Shown piece by piece: positions 16,794 through 26,089 of a DNA stretch of 64,000 bases (positions are counted from its first letter, which is position 1; each line of letters starts with the position of its first letter). The notes beneath the pieces were generated by a model. It did no database searches. It was not told the DNA's origin and saw only the letters and a program-made list of their open reading frames with translations. Made by a program: the position numbers and the translations under genes. Origin of the DNA: LMUY01 sp964242925 (GTDB lineage: Bacteria; Pseudomonadota; Alphaproteobacteria; Acetobacterales; Acetobacteraceae); assembly GCA_964242925.1 (NCBI GenBank), contig CAXTBW010000004.1:7421-71420 (forward strand), given 5' to 3'.

Positions 16794-18026
16794 CTAGAAA
16801 GCGGTGCGCTTGGCGAACTCGCCGCCCTGCATGATGATGGGCATGTGCTCGCCCTGCCGGGTCAGCAGCGACAGGTCGGCCAGCGGGTCGCCGTCGACCA
16901 CCACCAGGTCGGCGCAGGCGCCAGGCGCCACGACGCCGATCTCGCCCTCCATGCGGCACAGCTTGGCCGCGACATGGGTGGCGCTGGCGATCACCTCCTG
17001 CGCCGGCAGCGCCCGGCCGCGGATCACGAACTCCTCCGACTGGTGCCGGTGCATGTCGCCCAGCAGGTCGGTGCCGTACGCCATCGCCACCCCGGCCGCG
17101 CGCAGCAGGCCGAGCGCCTCCATCCCCGCCTCGCGCACCACCTCCACCTTGCGGACGGAGTCGGGTGGGAAGCCGAGCGCGGCGCCCTCGGCGGCCAGCA
17201 TCTCGTAGGTGACCTGGGTCGGCACCGCCACGGCGCCCTTCTCGGCGGCCAGCAACGCGGCGCCCGTGTCGATGAGGTTGCAGTGCTCCAGCGAATGCAC
17301 CCCGCATTGCAACGACCGCCGGATCGAGTCCGCCGTGTAGAGGTGCGCCGCCACGTAGGTCCCGGCCATGCGCGCCTCCTCCACGGCGGCGCGCACCTCC
17401 TCCTCCGCGAAGCCCAGGAAGTCGATCGGGTCGCTGGGCGAGGCGCAACCGCCATTGGCCATGATCTTCACGAACCGCGCGCCGTTCTTGACCTCCTCGC
17501 GCGCCGCCCGCCGCAACTCCGGCACGCCGTCGCACACCCGGCCTAGCGCGCCGAGGGGGTGGCCGAATTGCCGGGTCGGGCGGTCGTCGTAGGCGCCGCG
17601 GAAGTCGCAGTGGCCGCCCGTTTGGCTCAGCGCCTTGCCGCAGATCACCAGGCGCGGCGCGGGGAACAGCCCCTCCTGCACCGCGCGCAGCAGGCCGCCA
17701 TTGGCGCCGCCCATGTCGCGCACTGTGGTGAAGCCGCGCATCAGCATGCCGCGCATCACCAGCGCGGAGCGGGCCGCGACATAGGCGTCCGGCAGCATGG
17801 CGTTGCGGCCCAAATCCGCCAGCACGGCGATGACGTGGACGTGGCAATCGATCAGCCCCGGCATCAGCGTTCGCCCGCGCAGGTCGATCACCTCCGCTAC
17901 GCTGCTGGCCAATCCCTCGCCGACCTCGCGGATGCGCCCGGCCTCCACCAGGACGCCGACGGGCGGGCCGGGCTCGGGTGCGGTCCCGTCCACGATGCGG
18001 GCGTTGGTGAACAGCGTGGCGGCCAT
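16794..18026 (-). CDS. Metal-dependent amidohydrolase (prolidase/imidazolonepropionase-like group)
   Basis: This 410-residue enzyme of the amidohydrolase superfamily shows all metal ligands: His62 and His64 in GLIDCHVH, the carboxylated Lys187 in FVKIMANGG, His228 in AAHLYT, His248 in HSLEHCN, and Asp320 in AYGTD. This binuclear-metal set matches the Xaa-Pro dipeptidase-like subgroup that cleaves N-acyl or dipeptide amide bonds. No signal peptide is seen, so it acts in the cytoplasm. It lies eleven bases from the Liv-type binding-protein gene and probably acts on the imported solute. Confidence 0.87.
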   Translation of the reverse strand: MAATLFTNARIVDGTAPEPGPPVGVLVEAGRIREVGEGLASSVAEVIDLRGRTLMPGLIDCHVHVIAVLADLGRNAMLPDAYVAARSALVMRGMLMRGFTTVRDMGGANGGLLRAVQEGLFPAPRLVICGKALSQTGGHCDFRGAYDDRPTRQFGHPLGALGRVCDGVPELRRAAREEVKNGARFVKIMANGGCASPSDPIDFLGFAEEEVRAAVEEARMAGTYVAAHLYTADSIRRSLQCGVHSLEHCNLIDTGAALLAAEKGAVAVPTQVTYEMLAAEGAALGFPPDSVRKVEVVREAGMEALGLLRAAGVAMAYGTDLLGDMHRHQSEEFVIRGRALPAQEVIASATHVAAKLCRMEGEIGVVAPGACADLVVVDGDPLADLSLLTRQGEHMPIIMQGGEFAKRTAF

Positions 18027-18100
18027 GGCGGGATCCTACTCGCGTCGTCGTGCTATCGGGCACCCTGGCCGATGTGCAAGCGGAGTGCCAGGGTGCCGCC

Positions 18101-18892
18101 ATGCCCATCGTGCAAATCGGCGCCGAGCCGTTCAACGTCGTCGTCGACGGCCGCGCGGACAGCCCCGCGCTGCTGGTGTCGAACTCGCTGAGCAGCGATC
18201 TGTCGATGTGGGATGACCAAGTCCCCTCCTGGGCCGAGCGATTCCGGGTGATCCGCTACGACAGCCGGGGCCATGGCGGCAGCGTCGTCTCGCCCGAGCC
18301 CTACACCATGGAACAGCTCGGCCGCGACGCGGTGGCCGTGCTGGACCATCTTGGCGTCGCCCGCGCTCATTTTTGCGGGCTGTCGATGGGCGGCATGGTG
18401 GGCATGCAGCTGCTCACCCACGCGCCGGACCGCATCGGCCGCGCCGTGCTGGCCAACACCGCCGCCTACATGGGGCCGGCCTCGCTCTGGGACCGCCGCA
18501 TCGCCCTGGCCCAAGCCGGCGGCATGGCGGCCACCGTCGAGCCGACCGTCGCGCGCTGGTTCCCCGCCGCGTTCCATGCCGCCGCCCCCGCCACGATCGA
18601 CCAGATGCGCGACATGATCCGCCGCGTCCCGCTCGAGGGTTACATCGGCTGCTGCAAGGCGATCCGCGACATGGACCAGCGCGAGGCGATCCGCGCCATC
18701 CAGGCGCCCACGCTCGTCCTCGTCGGCGCCAACGACCCGGCCACCACGCCGGCGGACGGCGCGCTGATCCACGCGGCCATACGCGGCGCCACCAAGCGCA
18801 CGCTGCACGCCGCGCATTTATCGAACATCGAACGACCCGTAGAATTCACGCAGGCGGTGCTGGACTTCCTCGTGGCGGAAGCGCCAGCGTAA
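18101..18892 (+). CDS. pcaD: Alpha/beta hydrolase, 3-oxoadipate enol-lactonase-like
   Basis: This 263-residue alpha/beta hydrolase has nucleophile Ser95 in FCGLSMGGMVG, the oxyanion-region SNSLSSDLSMWDDQ, and a C-terminal His in HAAHLSNIERP. This combination is typical of PcaD-like enol-lactonases that hydrolyse 3-oxoadipate enol-lactone in the beta-ketoadipate pathway. No other protocatechuate genes lie in the window, so the symbol is tentative. ATG at 18101 was chosen as the start of the conserved region. It is divergent from the amidohydrolase gene. Confidence 0.75.
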   Translation: MPIVQIGAEPFNVVVDGRADSPALLVSNSLSSDLSMWDDQVPSWAERFRVIRYDSRGHGGSVVSPEPYTMEQLGRDAVAVLDHLGVARAHFCGLSMGGMVGMQLLTHAPDRIGRAVLANTAAYMGPASLWDRRIALAQAGGMAATVEPTVARWFPAAFHAAAPATIDQMRDMIRRVPLEGYIGCCKAIRDMDQREAIRAIQAPTLVLVGANDPATTPADGALIHAAIRGATKRTLHAAHLSNIERPVEFTQAVLDFLVAEAPA

Positions 18893-19033
18893 CCTCACGA
18901 TCATCAAACGCCGGGGTTGCAACCTGGCGATGCGGCCGAACGTAAGCTGGCAGCCAACTTACCTTGGCCGCTCGGCGCTTAATAAAGGAGTGGTTTTATT
19001 TCGGAGCACGCCCTGCAGCCTGGCGGCCAGCCC
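18893..19033 (+). promoter_or_regulatory. Upstream region of the act-cox operon
   Basis: These 141 bases separate the lactonase-like gene from actA. A perfect 10-base palindrome, ggttgcaacc, sits at 18915-18924 and could be an operator half of the operon promoter. A strong AAAGGAG ribosome-binding site occurs at 18984-18990, far from the first ATG at 19034. No clear sigma-70 promoter could be picked by eye. Confidence 0.35.
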
Positions 19034-19693
19034 ATGCGGCAGCTCTTCGCGCCCGGCGCGGACGCCATTCTTCGCCTCGTGCTGTGGGCGACGCTGGTCG
19101 CAATCCTGGCCGGCAGCCTGCTGCTCTACATGTGGTCGCATGGCGACTTCATCGGCAATGTCGGCGTGGCGCCCGCGCAGCCGGTGCCGTTCAGTCACAA
19201 GCACCACTCCGGCGAGCTCGGCATCGACTGCCGCAACTGCCACCAACAAGTGGAATACCTCGCCACTGCGGGCCTCCCGCCGACCCACACGTGCATGACC
19301 TGCCATTCCGAGATCTGGACGCAGGCGCAGATGCTGGCGCCGGTGCGCGACAGCTTCGCGCAAAATGAGCCGCTGCACTGGACCCGGGTCAACCACCTGC
19401 CGAGCTATGTTTATTATAACCACTCGATCCACATAACGAAGGGCGTTGGCTGCTCCAGTTGCCACGGCGCCGTCGACACGATGCAGCTGACCTACCCGGC
19501 GCAATCCTTCCGCATGGAGTTCTGCCTGACCTGCCACCAGAACCCGGCGAAATTCCTGCGGCCGGCCGACCAGATCTGGAACATGGAATGGACGCCGCCA
19601 GCCAATCAGGCCGAAATCGGCGCGAACTTGGTGAAGGAACACAACATCGCCGACCCCCAGCGGCTATCGGATTGCTCGATATGCCACCGGTGA
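19034..19693 (+). CDS. actA: Alternative complex III pentaheme cytochrome c subunit, ActA
   Basis: This 219-residue protein has one N-terminal membrane anchor (about residues 11-33) and five CxxCH heme motifs: 66-70, 87-91, 140-144, 164-168 and 214-218. A membrane-anchored multiheme cytochrome next to actB and an NrfD-like gene is diagnostic of ActA. In the complex it should relay electrons from the quinol side towards ActE or the oxidase. The first ATG is 19034, but it has a poor ribosome-binding site. An in-frame ATT at 18998 sits seven bases after AAAGGAG and could be the true start. Confidence 0.93.
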   Translation: MRQLFAPGADAILRLVLWATLVAILAGSLLLYMWSHGDFIGNVGVAPAQPVPFSHKHHSGELGIDCRNCHQQVEYLATAGLPPTHTCMTCHSEIWTQAQMLAPVRDSFAQNEPLHWTRVNHLPSYVYYNHSIHITKGVGCSSCHGAVDTMQLTYPAQSFRMEFCLTCHQNPAKFLRPADQIWNMEWTPPANQAEIGANLVKEHNIADPQRLSDCSICHR

Positions 19694-22575
19694 GGCCGCC
19701 CCTGCGGCGCAGCCCTAACCAACAATGGCGCAGCCTGGATCAGTTGGCGGACACGCCGGCGTTCCGCGAGTTCATGGCGCGCGAGTTCCCCGCCGTCACC
19801 GACCTGTCCACCGGGCCGGAGCGCCGCAGCTTCCTCAAGCTGATGGCCGCCTCCTTCGCGCTGGCCGGCCTGTCCGGCTGCGACGATTCGGGCGACGGCC
19901 GCGACCAGGAAGTGCCATTCGTCAACAAGCCGCTGCGCGCGGAGCCTGGCGCGGTGTTGCGTTTCGCCTCGGTCGCGCTCACCGACGGGCTGGCCAACGG
20001 CATCCTGGTCACCACCCGCGACGGCCGCCCGCTCAAGATCGAGGGCAATCCCGACCATCCTTGGACGCGCGGCGCCACCGACGTTTTCGGTCAGGCCTCC
20101 GTGCTGGACCTGTATGACCCGGCGCGCTCACAGGCCGTCCGCAACGACGGCCGCGCCAGCGACTGGCAGACGTTCCGCGGCGTCGTGCTGGGCCGGTTCG
20201 CCGCCCTGCGCGCCGGCGGGGCGCAAGGACTGCGCCTGCTCACCGGGCCGGTCTCGTCGCCGTCGCTGCGGGCGCAGATCGAGGCCATGCTGCGCGACTT
20301 CCCCGGCATGACCTGGCACACCCACGCCGCGGTGGACCGCACCGCCCAGCACGAAGCCGCAACCCGCGCGTTCGGCCGGCCGGTGGAGCCGCGCTTCCAT
20401 CTCGACCGCGCCCGCGTGGTGGTCTCGCTCGAGGGCGATCTGCTGGACCCGGGGCCGCACCAGGCCGGCGTGGCGCGCGACTGGTCGACAGCCCGCGCGG
20501 CGTCGGGCGGGATGCTGGTGCTGCACGCCGCCGCGTCGCTGCCGAGTCTCACCACCGCGAAGGCGGACCACCCGCTGGTCGCGACCCCGGCGGAGCTCGC
20601 CGGCCTGGCGCAGGCTTTGGTCGCCGACTTGGCTGGGCCTGGCGCGCCGCCGGCTGCGGCCGGGTCCTCGCCGATCGACGTCTGGCGCGCCGCCGCGGCC
20701 GCCGCGTTGCACGCCCACCGCGGCGCCTCGCTGGTCGTCGCCGGCCCCGCGGCGCCGGTCGAGGTGCAGGAGGCGGCGCATCGGCTCAACGCGGCGCTCG
20801 GCAATGTCGGGCATGCGATCGAATACATTGCCCCCGTCGCGCCGCCGGCCGGGAGCCTGGCCGACCTGGTCGCCGCGATGAACGCGGGCGCGGTGTCCAC
20901 CCTCGTGGTGCTCGACGCCAACCCCGTCTACGACGCGCCCGGCGCGCTCGGTTTCGCCGCGGCGCTGCACCAGGTGAAGCTGAGGATCCACGCCGGCGCC
21001 TACGAGGACGAGACGGGGCTGCGCTGCGACTGGCACCTGCCGCTGGCCCATCCGCTGGAAGCGTGGGGCGATGCACGCTCGGTGGACGGCACGGTCGGAC
21101 TGATGCAGCCGACCGTCGCCCCGCTCTACGATGGCCGCTCCGCCGCCGAGATCCTGTCGCTGCTGACCGATGGCGATCCGAAGGGCGGCCTGGCGCTGCT
21201 GCAGGCGCACTGGCAGGGCGCGCAAGACCCGGGCGCCTTCGCCCCGCGCTGGGAGGCGATGTTGCGCGACGGGTTCGTCCGCGACTCCGCCTTCCCCACC
21301 GAGCAAGTGCAACCCGTTCCGCCCGGCGCCGCCGCTGAGCCCGCGCCAGATGGCTTGATGGCGCTGTTCCGCCCGGACCCCACGGTGTGGGACGGCCGCA
21401 ACGCCAACAATGGGTGGCTGCAGGAACTGCCGAAGCCGCTCACCAAGGTGGTCTGGGATAGCGCGCTCTCCATCTCCCCGGCGCTGGCCGCCCGCGAGGG
21501 CCTCGCCACCGGGGACGTCGTGACCCTCGCCGTGGATGGGCGCGCGATCGACGGGCCGGTGTGGGTGACGCCGGGTCAGGCGGATGGCACCGTCGGGGTT
21601 CCGCTGGGTTACGGCCGGTCGGTGCCGTCGCTGCTGTGCGATGGGCTCGGGTTCAGCGCCTATGCGTTGCGCGGCGCCGATTCGTGGTCGGCGGCCGGCG
21701 CCACCCTTCGCAAGACCGGGCGCAGCGTGAAGTTCGCCACCACGCAGGACCACTCCACTATGGAGGGGCACGACTTCGTGCGCGTGCAGCGCGAGGGCGC
21801 CCCGCCGGTCGGCGAGACCACCAGCTGGTCCCAGCCGACGATCTATGGCCCGCCGCGCGCCCAGTCCGACGTCGCCTGGGGTATGGTGATCGACCTCGAC
21901 GCCTGCATCGGCTGCAACGCCTGCGTCGTCGCCTGCCAGAGCGAGAACAACATCGCCGTGGTGGGCAAGGAGCAGGTGGCGCTGGGCCGCGAGATGCACT
22001 GGCTGCGCGTGGACCGCTACTACGAGGGCCCGCCCGAGGCGCCGCAGACCCACTTCGCGCCCATCCCCTGCATGCACTGCGAGGACGCGCCGTGCGAGGT
22101 CGGCTGCCCGGTGGAGGCGACGCTGCACGACAGCGAGGGCCTCAACCTGATGGTCTACAACCGCTGCGTCGGCACCCGGGCGTGCTCCGGCTACTGCCCC
22201 TACAAGGTGCGCAAGTTCAACTACCTCGACTATTCCGCCGGCGCCGCGCCCAGCGTGCAGCTGCAGCGCAACCCGCAGGTGAGCGTGCGGGCGCGCGGCG
22301 TGATGGAAAAGTGCACGTACTGCGTGCAGCGCATCGAGAACGCCCGCATCGACGCCGACAAGCGCAACGTCCCGATCGCCGACGGGGTGGTGCAGACCGC
22401 CTGCCAGGGCGCCTGCCCGTCCCGCGCCATCAGCTTCGGCGACCTGAACCAGTCCGGCAGCGCCGTCGCCGCCGCCCGCGCCGACACCCGCAACTACGCC
22501 ATGCTCGGCGAACTGGGCGTCCGTCCGCGCACGACCTACCTGGCCGAGCGCGCGCCGCGGTCCGAGGAGGGCTGA
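19681..22575 (+). CDS. actB: Alternative complex III iron-sulfur subunit, ActB (TAT-exported)
   Basis: The 964-residue protein fuses a molybdopterin-oxidoreductase-like N-terminal part with an NrfC-like ferredoxin domain, as in other ActB proteins. Near the N terminus are a twin-Arg motif (ERRSFLKLMAASFALAG) and a possible lipobox LSGC. Cys groups for the clusters are at CIGCNACVVAC (742-752), CMHCEDAPCEVGCP (from 797), CVGTRACSGYCPY (from 829), CTYC (878) and CQGACP (908). This suggests three [4Fe-4S] and one [3Fe-4S] centre as in Rhodothermus. Start is ATG at 19681, overlapping actA by 13 bases; GTG at 19690 is an alternative. Confidence 0.93.
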   Translation: MPPVRPPLRRSPNQQWRSLDQLADTPAFREFMAREFPAVTDLSTGPERRSFLKLMAASFALAGLSGCDDSGDGRDQEVPFVNKPLRAEPGAVLRFASVALTDGLANGILVTTRDGRPLKIEGNPDHPWTRGATDVFGQASVLDLYDPARSQAVRNDGRASDWQTFRGVVLGRFAALRAGGAQGLRLLTGPVSSPSLRAQIEAMLRDFPGMTWHTHAAVDRTAQHEAATRAFGRPVEPRFHLDRARVVVSLEGDLLDPGPHQAGVARDWSTARAASGGMLVLHAAASLPSLTTAKADHPLVATPAELAGLAQALVADLAGPGAPPAAAGSSPIDVWRAAAAAALHAHRGASLVVAGPAAPVEVQEAAHRLNAALGNVGHAIEYIAPVAPPAGSLADLVAAMNAGAVSTLVVLDANPVYDAPGALGFAAALHQVKLRIHAGAYEDETGLRCDWHLPLAHPLEAWGDARSVDGTVGLMQPTVAPLYDGRSAAEILSLLTDGDPKGGLALLQAHWQGAQDPGAFAPRWEAMLRDGFVRDSAFPTEQVQPVPPGAAAEPAPDGLMALFRPDPTVWDGRNANNGWLQELPKPLTKVVWDSALSISPALAAREGLATGDVVTLAVDGRAIDGPVWVTPGQADGTVGVPLGYGRSVPSLLCDGLGFSAYALRGADSWSAAGATLRKTGRSVKFATTQDHSTMEGHDFVRVQREGAPPVGETTSWSQPTIYGPPRAQSDVAWGMVIDLDACIGCNACVVACQSENNIAVVGKEQVALGREMHWLRVDRYYEGPPEAPQTHFAPIPCMHCEDAPCEVGCPVEATLHDSEGLNLMVYNRCVGTRACSGYCPYKVRKFNYLDYSAGAAPSVQLQRNPQVSVRARGVMEKCTYCVQRIENARIDADKRNVPIADGVVQTACQGACPSRAISFGDLNQSGSAVAAARADTRNYAMLGELGVRPRTTYLAERAPRSEEG

Positions 22576-22577
22576 GC

Positions 22578-24002
22578 ATGAGCGTCACCGCACTCGGCCC
22601 TTCCATTCTCCCCAACAATCCGCGGGACCGCATCATCGCGCCGGGCCAGACCTGGGCCAGCGTCGGCGACGACGTCAGCGAGTTCGCGTTCGAGCACGAA
22701 GGCAACCTGCGCTGGTGGATCGCCTTCGCCGTGTCGCTGGCGCTGGTGGGCGTGCTGGCGGTGACCGTGTCGTGGGTGTTGTTCGAGGGCGTCGGCGTCT
22801 GGGGCAACAACATCCCGGTCACCTGGGCGCTGGACATCGTCGGCTACGATTGGTGGATCGGCGTGGCTTGCGGCGGCCTGATGGTGTCGGCCCTGCTGCT
22901 GCTGATGGGCGCCGAGTGGCGCGGCGCGATCAATCGCATCACCGAGTCGATCGCGCTGATCGCGGCGGCGGCGGCCGGGCTGTACCCGATCATCCATCTG
23001 GGCCGGCCGTGGTTCTTCTACTGGAACCTGCCCTACCCCAACACCTTCCTGCTCTGGCCGCAGTTCCGCAGCCCGCTGTTCTGGGACGCGGTCGACATCA
23101 TCAGTTTCCTCGGCATCTGCGGCAGCTTCTGGTTCGTCGGCATGCTGCCGGACCTGGCCACCATGCGCGACCGCGCCATCGAACGGATGGTCCGCCACCA
23201 ATCCCGCCCCGGCGGCTGGACGCGGCGGCTCAAGGCGCAGCTGTACGGCATCGCCGCCCTCGGCTGGCGCGGCTCACTGGCCCACTGGGAACGGTGGGAG
23301 CGCGCCTACCGCTCCCTGGCGATCTTCGGCGTGGTGCTGGTGGCGTCCCTGCAGACCGGCGCCGCCGTGATGTTCGCCGGCACGGTGGAGCCGGGCTGGC
23401 ACGACGCGCTATCGCCGGTGTCGTTCCTGGCGGCCGCGCTGTTCGCCGGAATCGGCATGGTCGCGGCGGTCGTGGTCGTCATGCGCGCGGTATTCCCGCT
23501 CAAGCTGCTGGTGACGCCGCGGCATTTCGACCTGCTGGCGATGCTGTTGCTCGGGCTGGGCCTGGCCAACCTCTACTGCTACGCGGCGGAGTTCGTCACC
23601 TCGACGCTGACCGGCACCGGGTTCGACAAGGCGGTGCTGGGGCGGCGGTTCAACGGGCCGAACGCTTGGTCGACCTGGGCGGTGGTCGTGTGCGCGCTGG
23701 CCCCCGTGCATCTGTTCTGGCTGCCGTTCCTGCGCCGGTCCGCGGTGGCGCTGTTCGCCATCGGGCTGCTGGTCGCGTTCGGCATGTGGGCCGACCACTT
23801 CATGATCATCGTCATCACCCTGCAGCACGACTTCCTGCCCTCCGCCGCGCACCCCTACGCGATGGACCTGGTCGGCATCGGCACCTTCGTCGGCACCATC
23901 GGGCTGTTCCTGTTCCTGCTGCTGCTGCTGCTGCGTTACCTGCCGGCGCTGTCCATCGTCGACATGCGGCGTCTCGTCGCGATGCCGGTGACGCGTGGCT
24001 GA
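22578..24002 (+). CDS. actC: Alternative complex III quinol-binding membrane subunit, ActC (NrfD-like)
   Basis: This 474-residue NrfD-family protein has about ten membrane segments. It carries the ActC features GLMVSALLLLMGAEWRGAINR, PIIHLGRPWFFYWNLPYPN and a late GMWADHFMIIVITLQHDFLPS. It should hold the periplasm-facing quinol-oxidising site. The start at 22578 follows the actB stop by two bases, with GAGGAGG in the end of actB as ribosome-binding site. NrfD-like ActF is its paralog in the same complex. Confidence 0.93.
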   Translation: MSVTALGPSILPNNPRDRIIAPGQTWASVGDDVSEFAFEHEGNLRWWIAFAVSLALVGVLAVTVSWVLFEGVGVWGNNIPVTWALDIVGYDWWIGVACGGLMVSALLLLMGAEWRGAINRITESIALIAAAAAGLYPIIHLGRPWFFYWNLPYPNTFLLWPQFRSPLFWDAVDIISFLGICGSFWFVGMLPDLATMRDRAIERMVRHQSRPGGWTRRLKAQLYGIAALGWRGSLAHWERWERAYRSLAIFGVVLVASLQTGAAVMFAGTVEPGWHDALSPVSFLAAALFAGIGMVAAVVVVMRAVFPLKLLVTPRHFDLLAMLLLGLGLANLYCYAAEFVTSTLTGTGFDKAVLGRRFNGPNAWSTWAVVVCALAPVHLFWLPFLRRSAVALFAIGLLVAFGMWADHFMIIVITLQHDFLPSAAHPYAMDLVGIGTFVGTIGLFLFLLLLLLRYLPALSIVDMRRLVAMPVTRG

Positions 24003-24555
24003 GCCGAAGCATTCATCCGGGTCGCCGCTTTGGGGGGTGAGCGCCGAGTTCGACACGCCGGACGCCATGTGCGACGCGCTGCGGGCGCTGAACGGGCGCG
24101 GATTGGGCCGGTTGGACGCCTACTCGCCCACCCCCGTGCCCGGCGCGGCGGCGCTGGCGGACCTGACGTCGCGGTCGCTCTACCCGATCGCGCTCGCCGC
24201 GGCGGCGTTGGGCGCGCTGGCGATGTTCGGCATGTGCACCTGGGCGACGATCTACGGCTACCGGTTCGACATCGGCGGGCGGCCGCTGTTCAGCTGGCCG
24301 GCCTTCATCGTGCCGAGCGTGTCGTTCGGCGCGCTCACCGGGGCGTTGGCGGGCCTGGGCCTGTTGCTGACCGCCAGCCGGTTGCCGCGGCTGAACCACC
24401 CGGCGTTCAACATCCCGAACTTCACCCGGGCGAGCCAGGACCGGTTCTTCGTCGCGGTCGAATCCACCGACGACGGTTTCGACGCCGCCCAGGTCGAGGC
24501 GGTGCTGGCCGCGCTGCCGGCGCCCCCGGTCAACACCCACCGCGTGCCGCGATGA
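23995..24555 (+). CDS. actD: Alternative complex III membrane subunit, ActD (DUF3341)
   Basis: This 186-residue protein has the DUF3341 pattern: an N-terminal soluble part with GVSAEFDTPDAMCDALRALNGRG, two membrane segments (about residues 62-87 and 98-123), and a short C-terminal domain with DRFFVAVESTDDGFD. GTG at 23995 is the start, overlapping actC by eight bases. It belongs to the membrane core of alternative complex III and carries no cofactor motif. Confidence 0.9.
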   Translation: MAEPKHSSGSPLWGVSAEFDTPDAMCDALRALNGRGLGRLDAYSPTPVPGAAALADLTSRSLYPIALAAAALGALAMFGMCTWATIYGYRFDIGGRPLFSWPAFIVPSVSFGALTGALAGLGLLLTASRLPRLNHPAFNIPNFTRASQDRFFVAVESTDDGFDAAQVEAVLAALPAPPVNTHRVPR

Positions 24556-25079
24556 GGGCTGCGCTGGCGATCTGCCTGCTGGCGACCTTGGCCGGGTGCA
24601 AGCGGGCGGACATGTACACCCAGGATTCGTCCCGCACGTGGGACCGCAACGCGTTCTTCAAGAACGGGTCGTCGATGCAGCCGCCGGTCGCCGGGACCGT
24701 GGCCCGCGACGCGCCGAACGGCCCGGCGGCGGCGCCGGACACGATCGACGCCGCCCTGCTGGAGCGCGGCCACCAGCGGTTCGAGATCTTCTGCACTCCC
24801 TGCCACGGCCGCGCCGGCAATGGCGAGGGCATGATCGTGCAGCGCGGCTTCCCGCACCCGCCCTCCTTCGTGGAGGGCAAGCTGCGCACCGCCAAGGCGC
24901 AGGTGTTCTACGACGCAATCACCAACGGCTACGGCGCCATGTACAGCTACGCCGATCGCGTGGCGCCGCCCGACCGCTGGGCGATCATCGCCTACGTCCG
25001 CGCGCTGCAGCTCAGCCAGAATGCCGACCCGGCCAGCCTGCCGGCGTCCGACCGCGCCCAACTGGACGCGGCCAAATGA
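24552..25079 (+). CDS. actE: Alternative complex III monoheme cytochrome c lipoprotein, ActE
   Basis: The 175-residue product begins with a lipoprotein signal ending LATLAGC, so it is anchored to the periplasmic face by lipid. One heme-binding motif, CTPCH, lies in the middle, with a likely distal Met in YGAMYSYADRV. This is the standard ActE layout. It probably delivers electrons directly to the c-heme domain of CoxB. The start overlaps actD by ATGA. Confidence 0.92.
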   Translation: MRAALAICLLATLAGCKRADMYTQDSSRTWDRNAFFKNGSSMQPPVAGTVARDAPNGPAAAPDTIDAALLERGHQRFEIFCTPCHGRAGNGEGMIVQRGFPHPPSFVEGKLRTAKAQVFYDAITNGYGAMYSYADRVAPPDRWAIIAYVRALQLSQNADPASLPASDRAQLDAAK

Positions 25080-26089
25080 GGGGGGCTTTGGTTGCGCTGG
25101 GCATCGGCGCGCTCGCCTCGGCCGGTTGGCTCGTCATAGCCATGGCGAGCGCGGACGCCATGCCGTCCTATCTCGCGGCGTGGCTGTTCTGGCTCGCGGC
25201 GCCCGTGGGGGCGTTGGCCATCGTCATGGCGCTCGAGCTGGTCGGCGCCGATGCCGGCCCAGTCGCCGCCACGTTGCGCCGGTCGTTGCTGCTGCTCCCC
25301 GTGGGCGCGGTGTTCGCCATCCCGGTGCTGCTGAGCACGGCGCCGCTGTTCCGCCGGGCCGGCGTCCCCCGCGCGCTGCCGGAGGGCTGGATGGCGCCGG
25401 GCGTGTTCATCGGCCGGGCAGTCCTCATCCTCGCCGTGTTGTCCGTGCTGGCGCTGCTGTTCAGCCGGGCGCCTCGCGGCGCGCCCCGCCGGGGATTGGC
25501 GGCGATCGGGCTCGTGCTGCATGTCAGCCTGGTCAGCCTCGCCGCGATCGATTGGGTGTTGTCGTTGCAGCCGGGCCTGGCGTCCTCCGCCATCGGGGTG
25601 CTGCTGATCACGTCGCAGGTCGGCATCGCGGCGTGCCTGGCCGCCTTCGTCGGCGCGGTCGCCACGCGCAACGGCGACGCGGCGCGCGGCGGGGTATTGC
25701 TCGCCGTGTTGCTCGCGGTTTGGGCGGCGGTGCACTTCGTCCAGTTCCTCGTGGTGTGGTCGGCCAATCTGCCGGACGAGGTCGTCTGGTACCTGGACCG
25801 CCTGCCCGGCCTCGGCGGCGGGGTCATCTGGTTCGCCGTCGCGGCCTCGGCTATCGCCCTGGCCCTGCTCGCCGCCGGGGCGGGCCGAATCCCCGCCGTG
25901 CTCGCCAGCGTCGCCGCCATGCTGCTGCTGGCGCATCTGGCCGAGACGCTCTGGCTGGTCACCCCGGCGTTCCGCGGCCGGTTCACCGTGACCGTGGCCG
26001 ACGCGCTGGCGGTGCTCGGCATCGGCGGCCTGGTGGTGGGGCTGCTGCTTCTGCTGCTTCCAAGGGGAGACCACCATGCAGCCGCCTAG
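25076..26089 (+). CDS. actF: Alternative complex III membrane subunit, ActF
   Basis: This 337-residue integral membrane protein has about ten hydrophobic segments. Family landmarks include LISTSQ-like ITSQVGIAACLAAFV, HFVQFLVVWSANLPDEVVWYL, and a terminal WLVTPAFRG. It is the ActC-related second membrane subunit and may provide proton-conducting residues. The ATG overlaps the actE stop as ATGA. Its end overlaps the next gene by 14 bases, showing that the operon continues without a break. Confidence 0.9.
   Translation: MRGALVALGIGALASAGWLVIAMASADAMPSYLAAWLFWLAAPVGALAIVMALELVGADAGPVAATLRRSLLLLPVGAVFAIPVLLSTAPLFRRAGVPRALPEGWMAPGVFIGRAVLILAVLSVLALLFSRAPRGAPRRGLAAIGLVLHVSLVSLAAIDWVLSLQPGLASSAIGVLLITSQVGIAACLAAFVGAVATRNGDAARGGVLLAVLLAVWAAVHFVQFLVVWSANLPDEVVWYLDRLPGLGGGVIWFAVAASAIALALLAAGAGRIPAVLASVAAMLLLAHLAETLWLVTPAFRGRFTVTVADALAVLGIGGLVVGLLLLLLPRGDHHAAA

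Noticed and set aside
18101..18892. Beta-ketoadipate pathway locus
   Set aside because: Only one enol-lactonase-like gene is present; no dioxygenase or thiolase-type partners of that pathway lie beside it.
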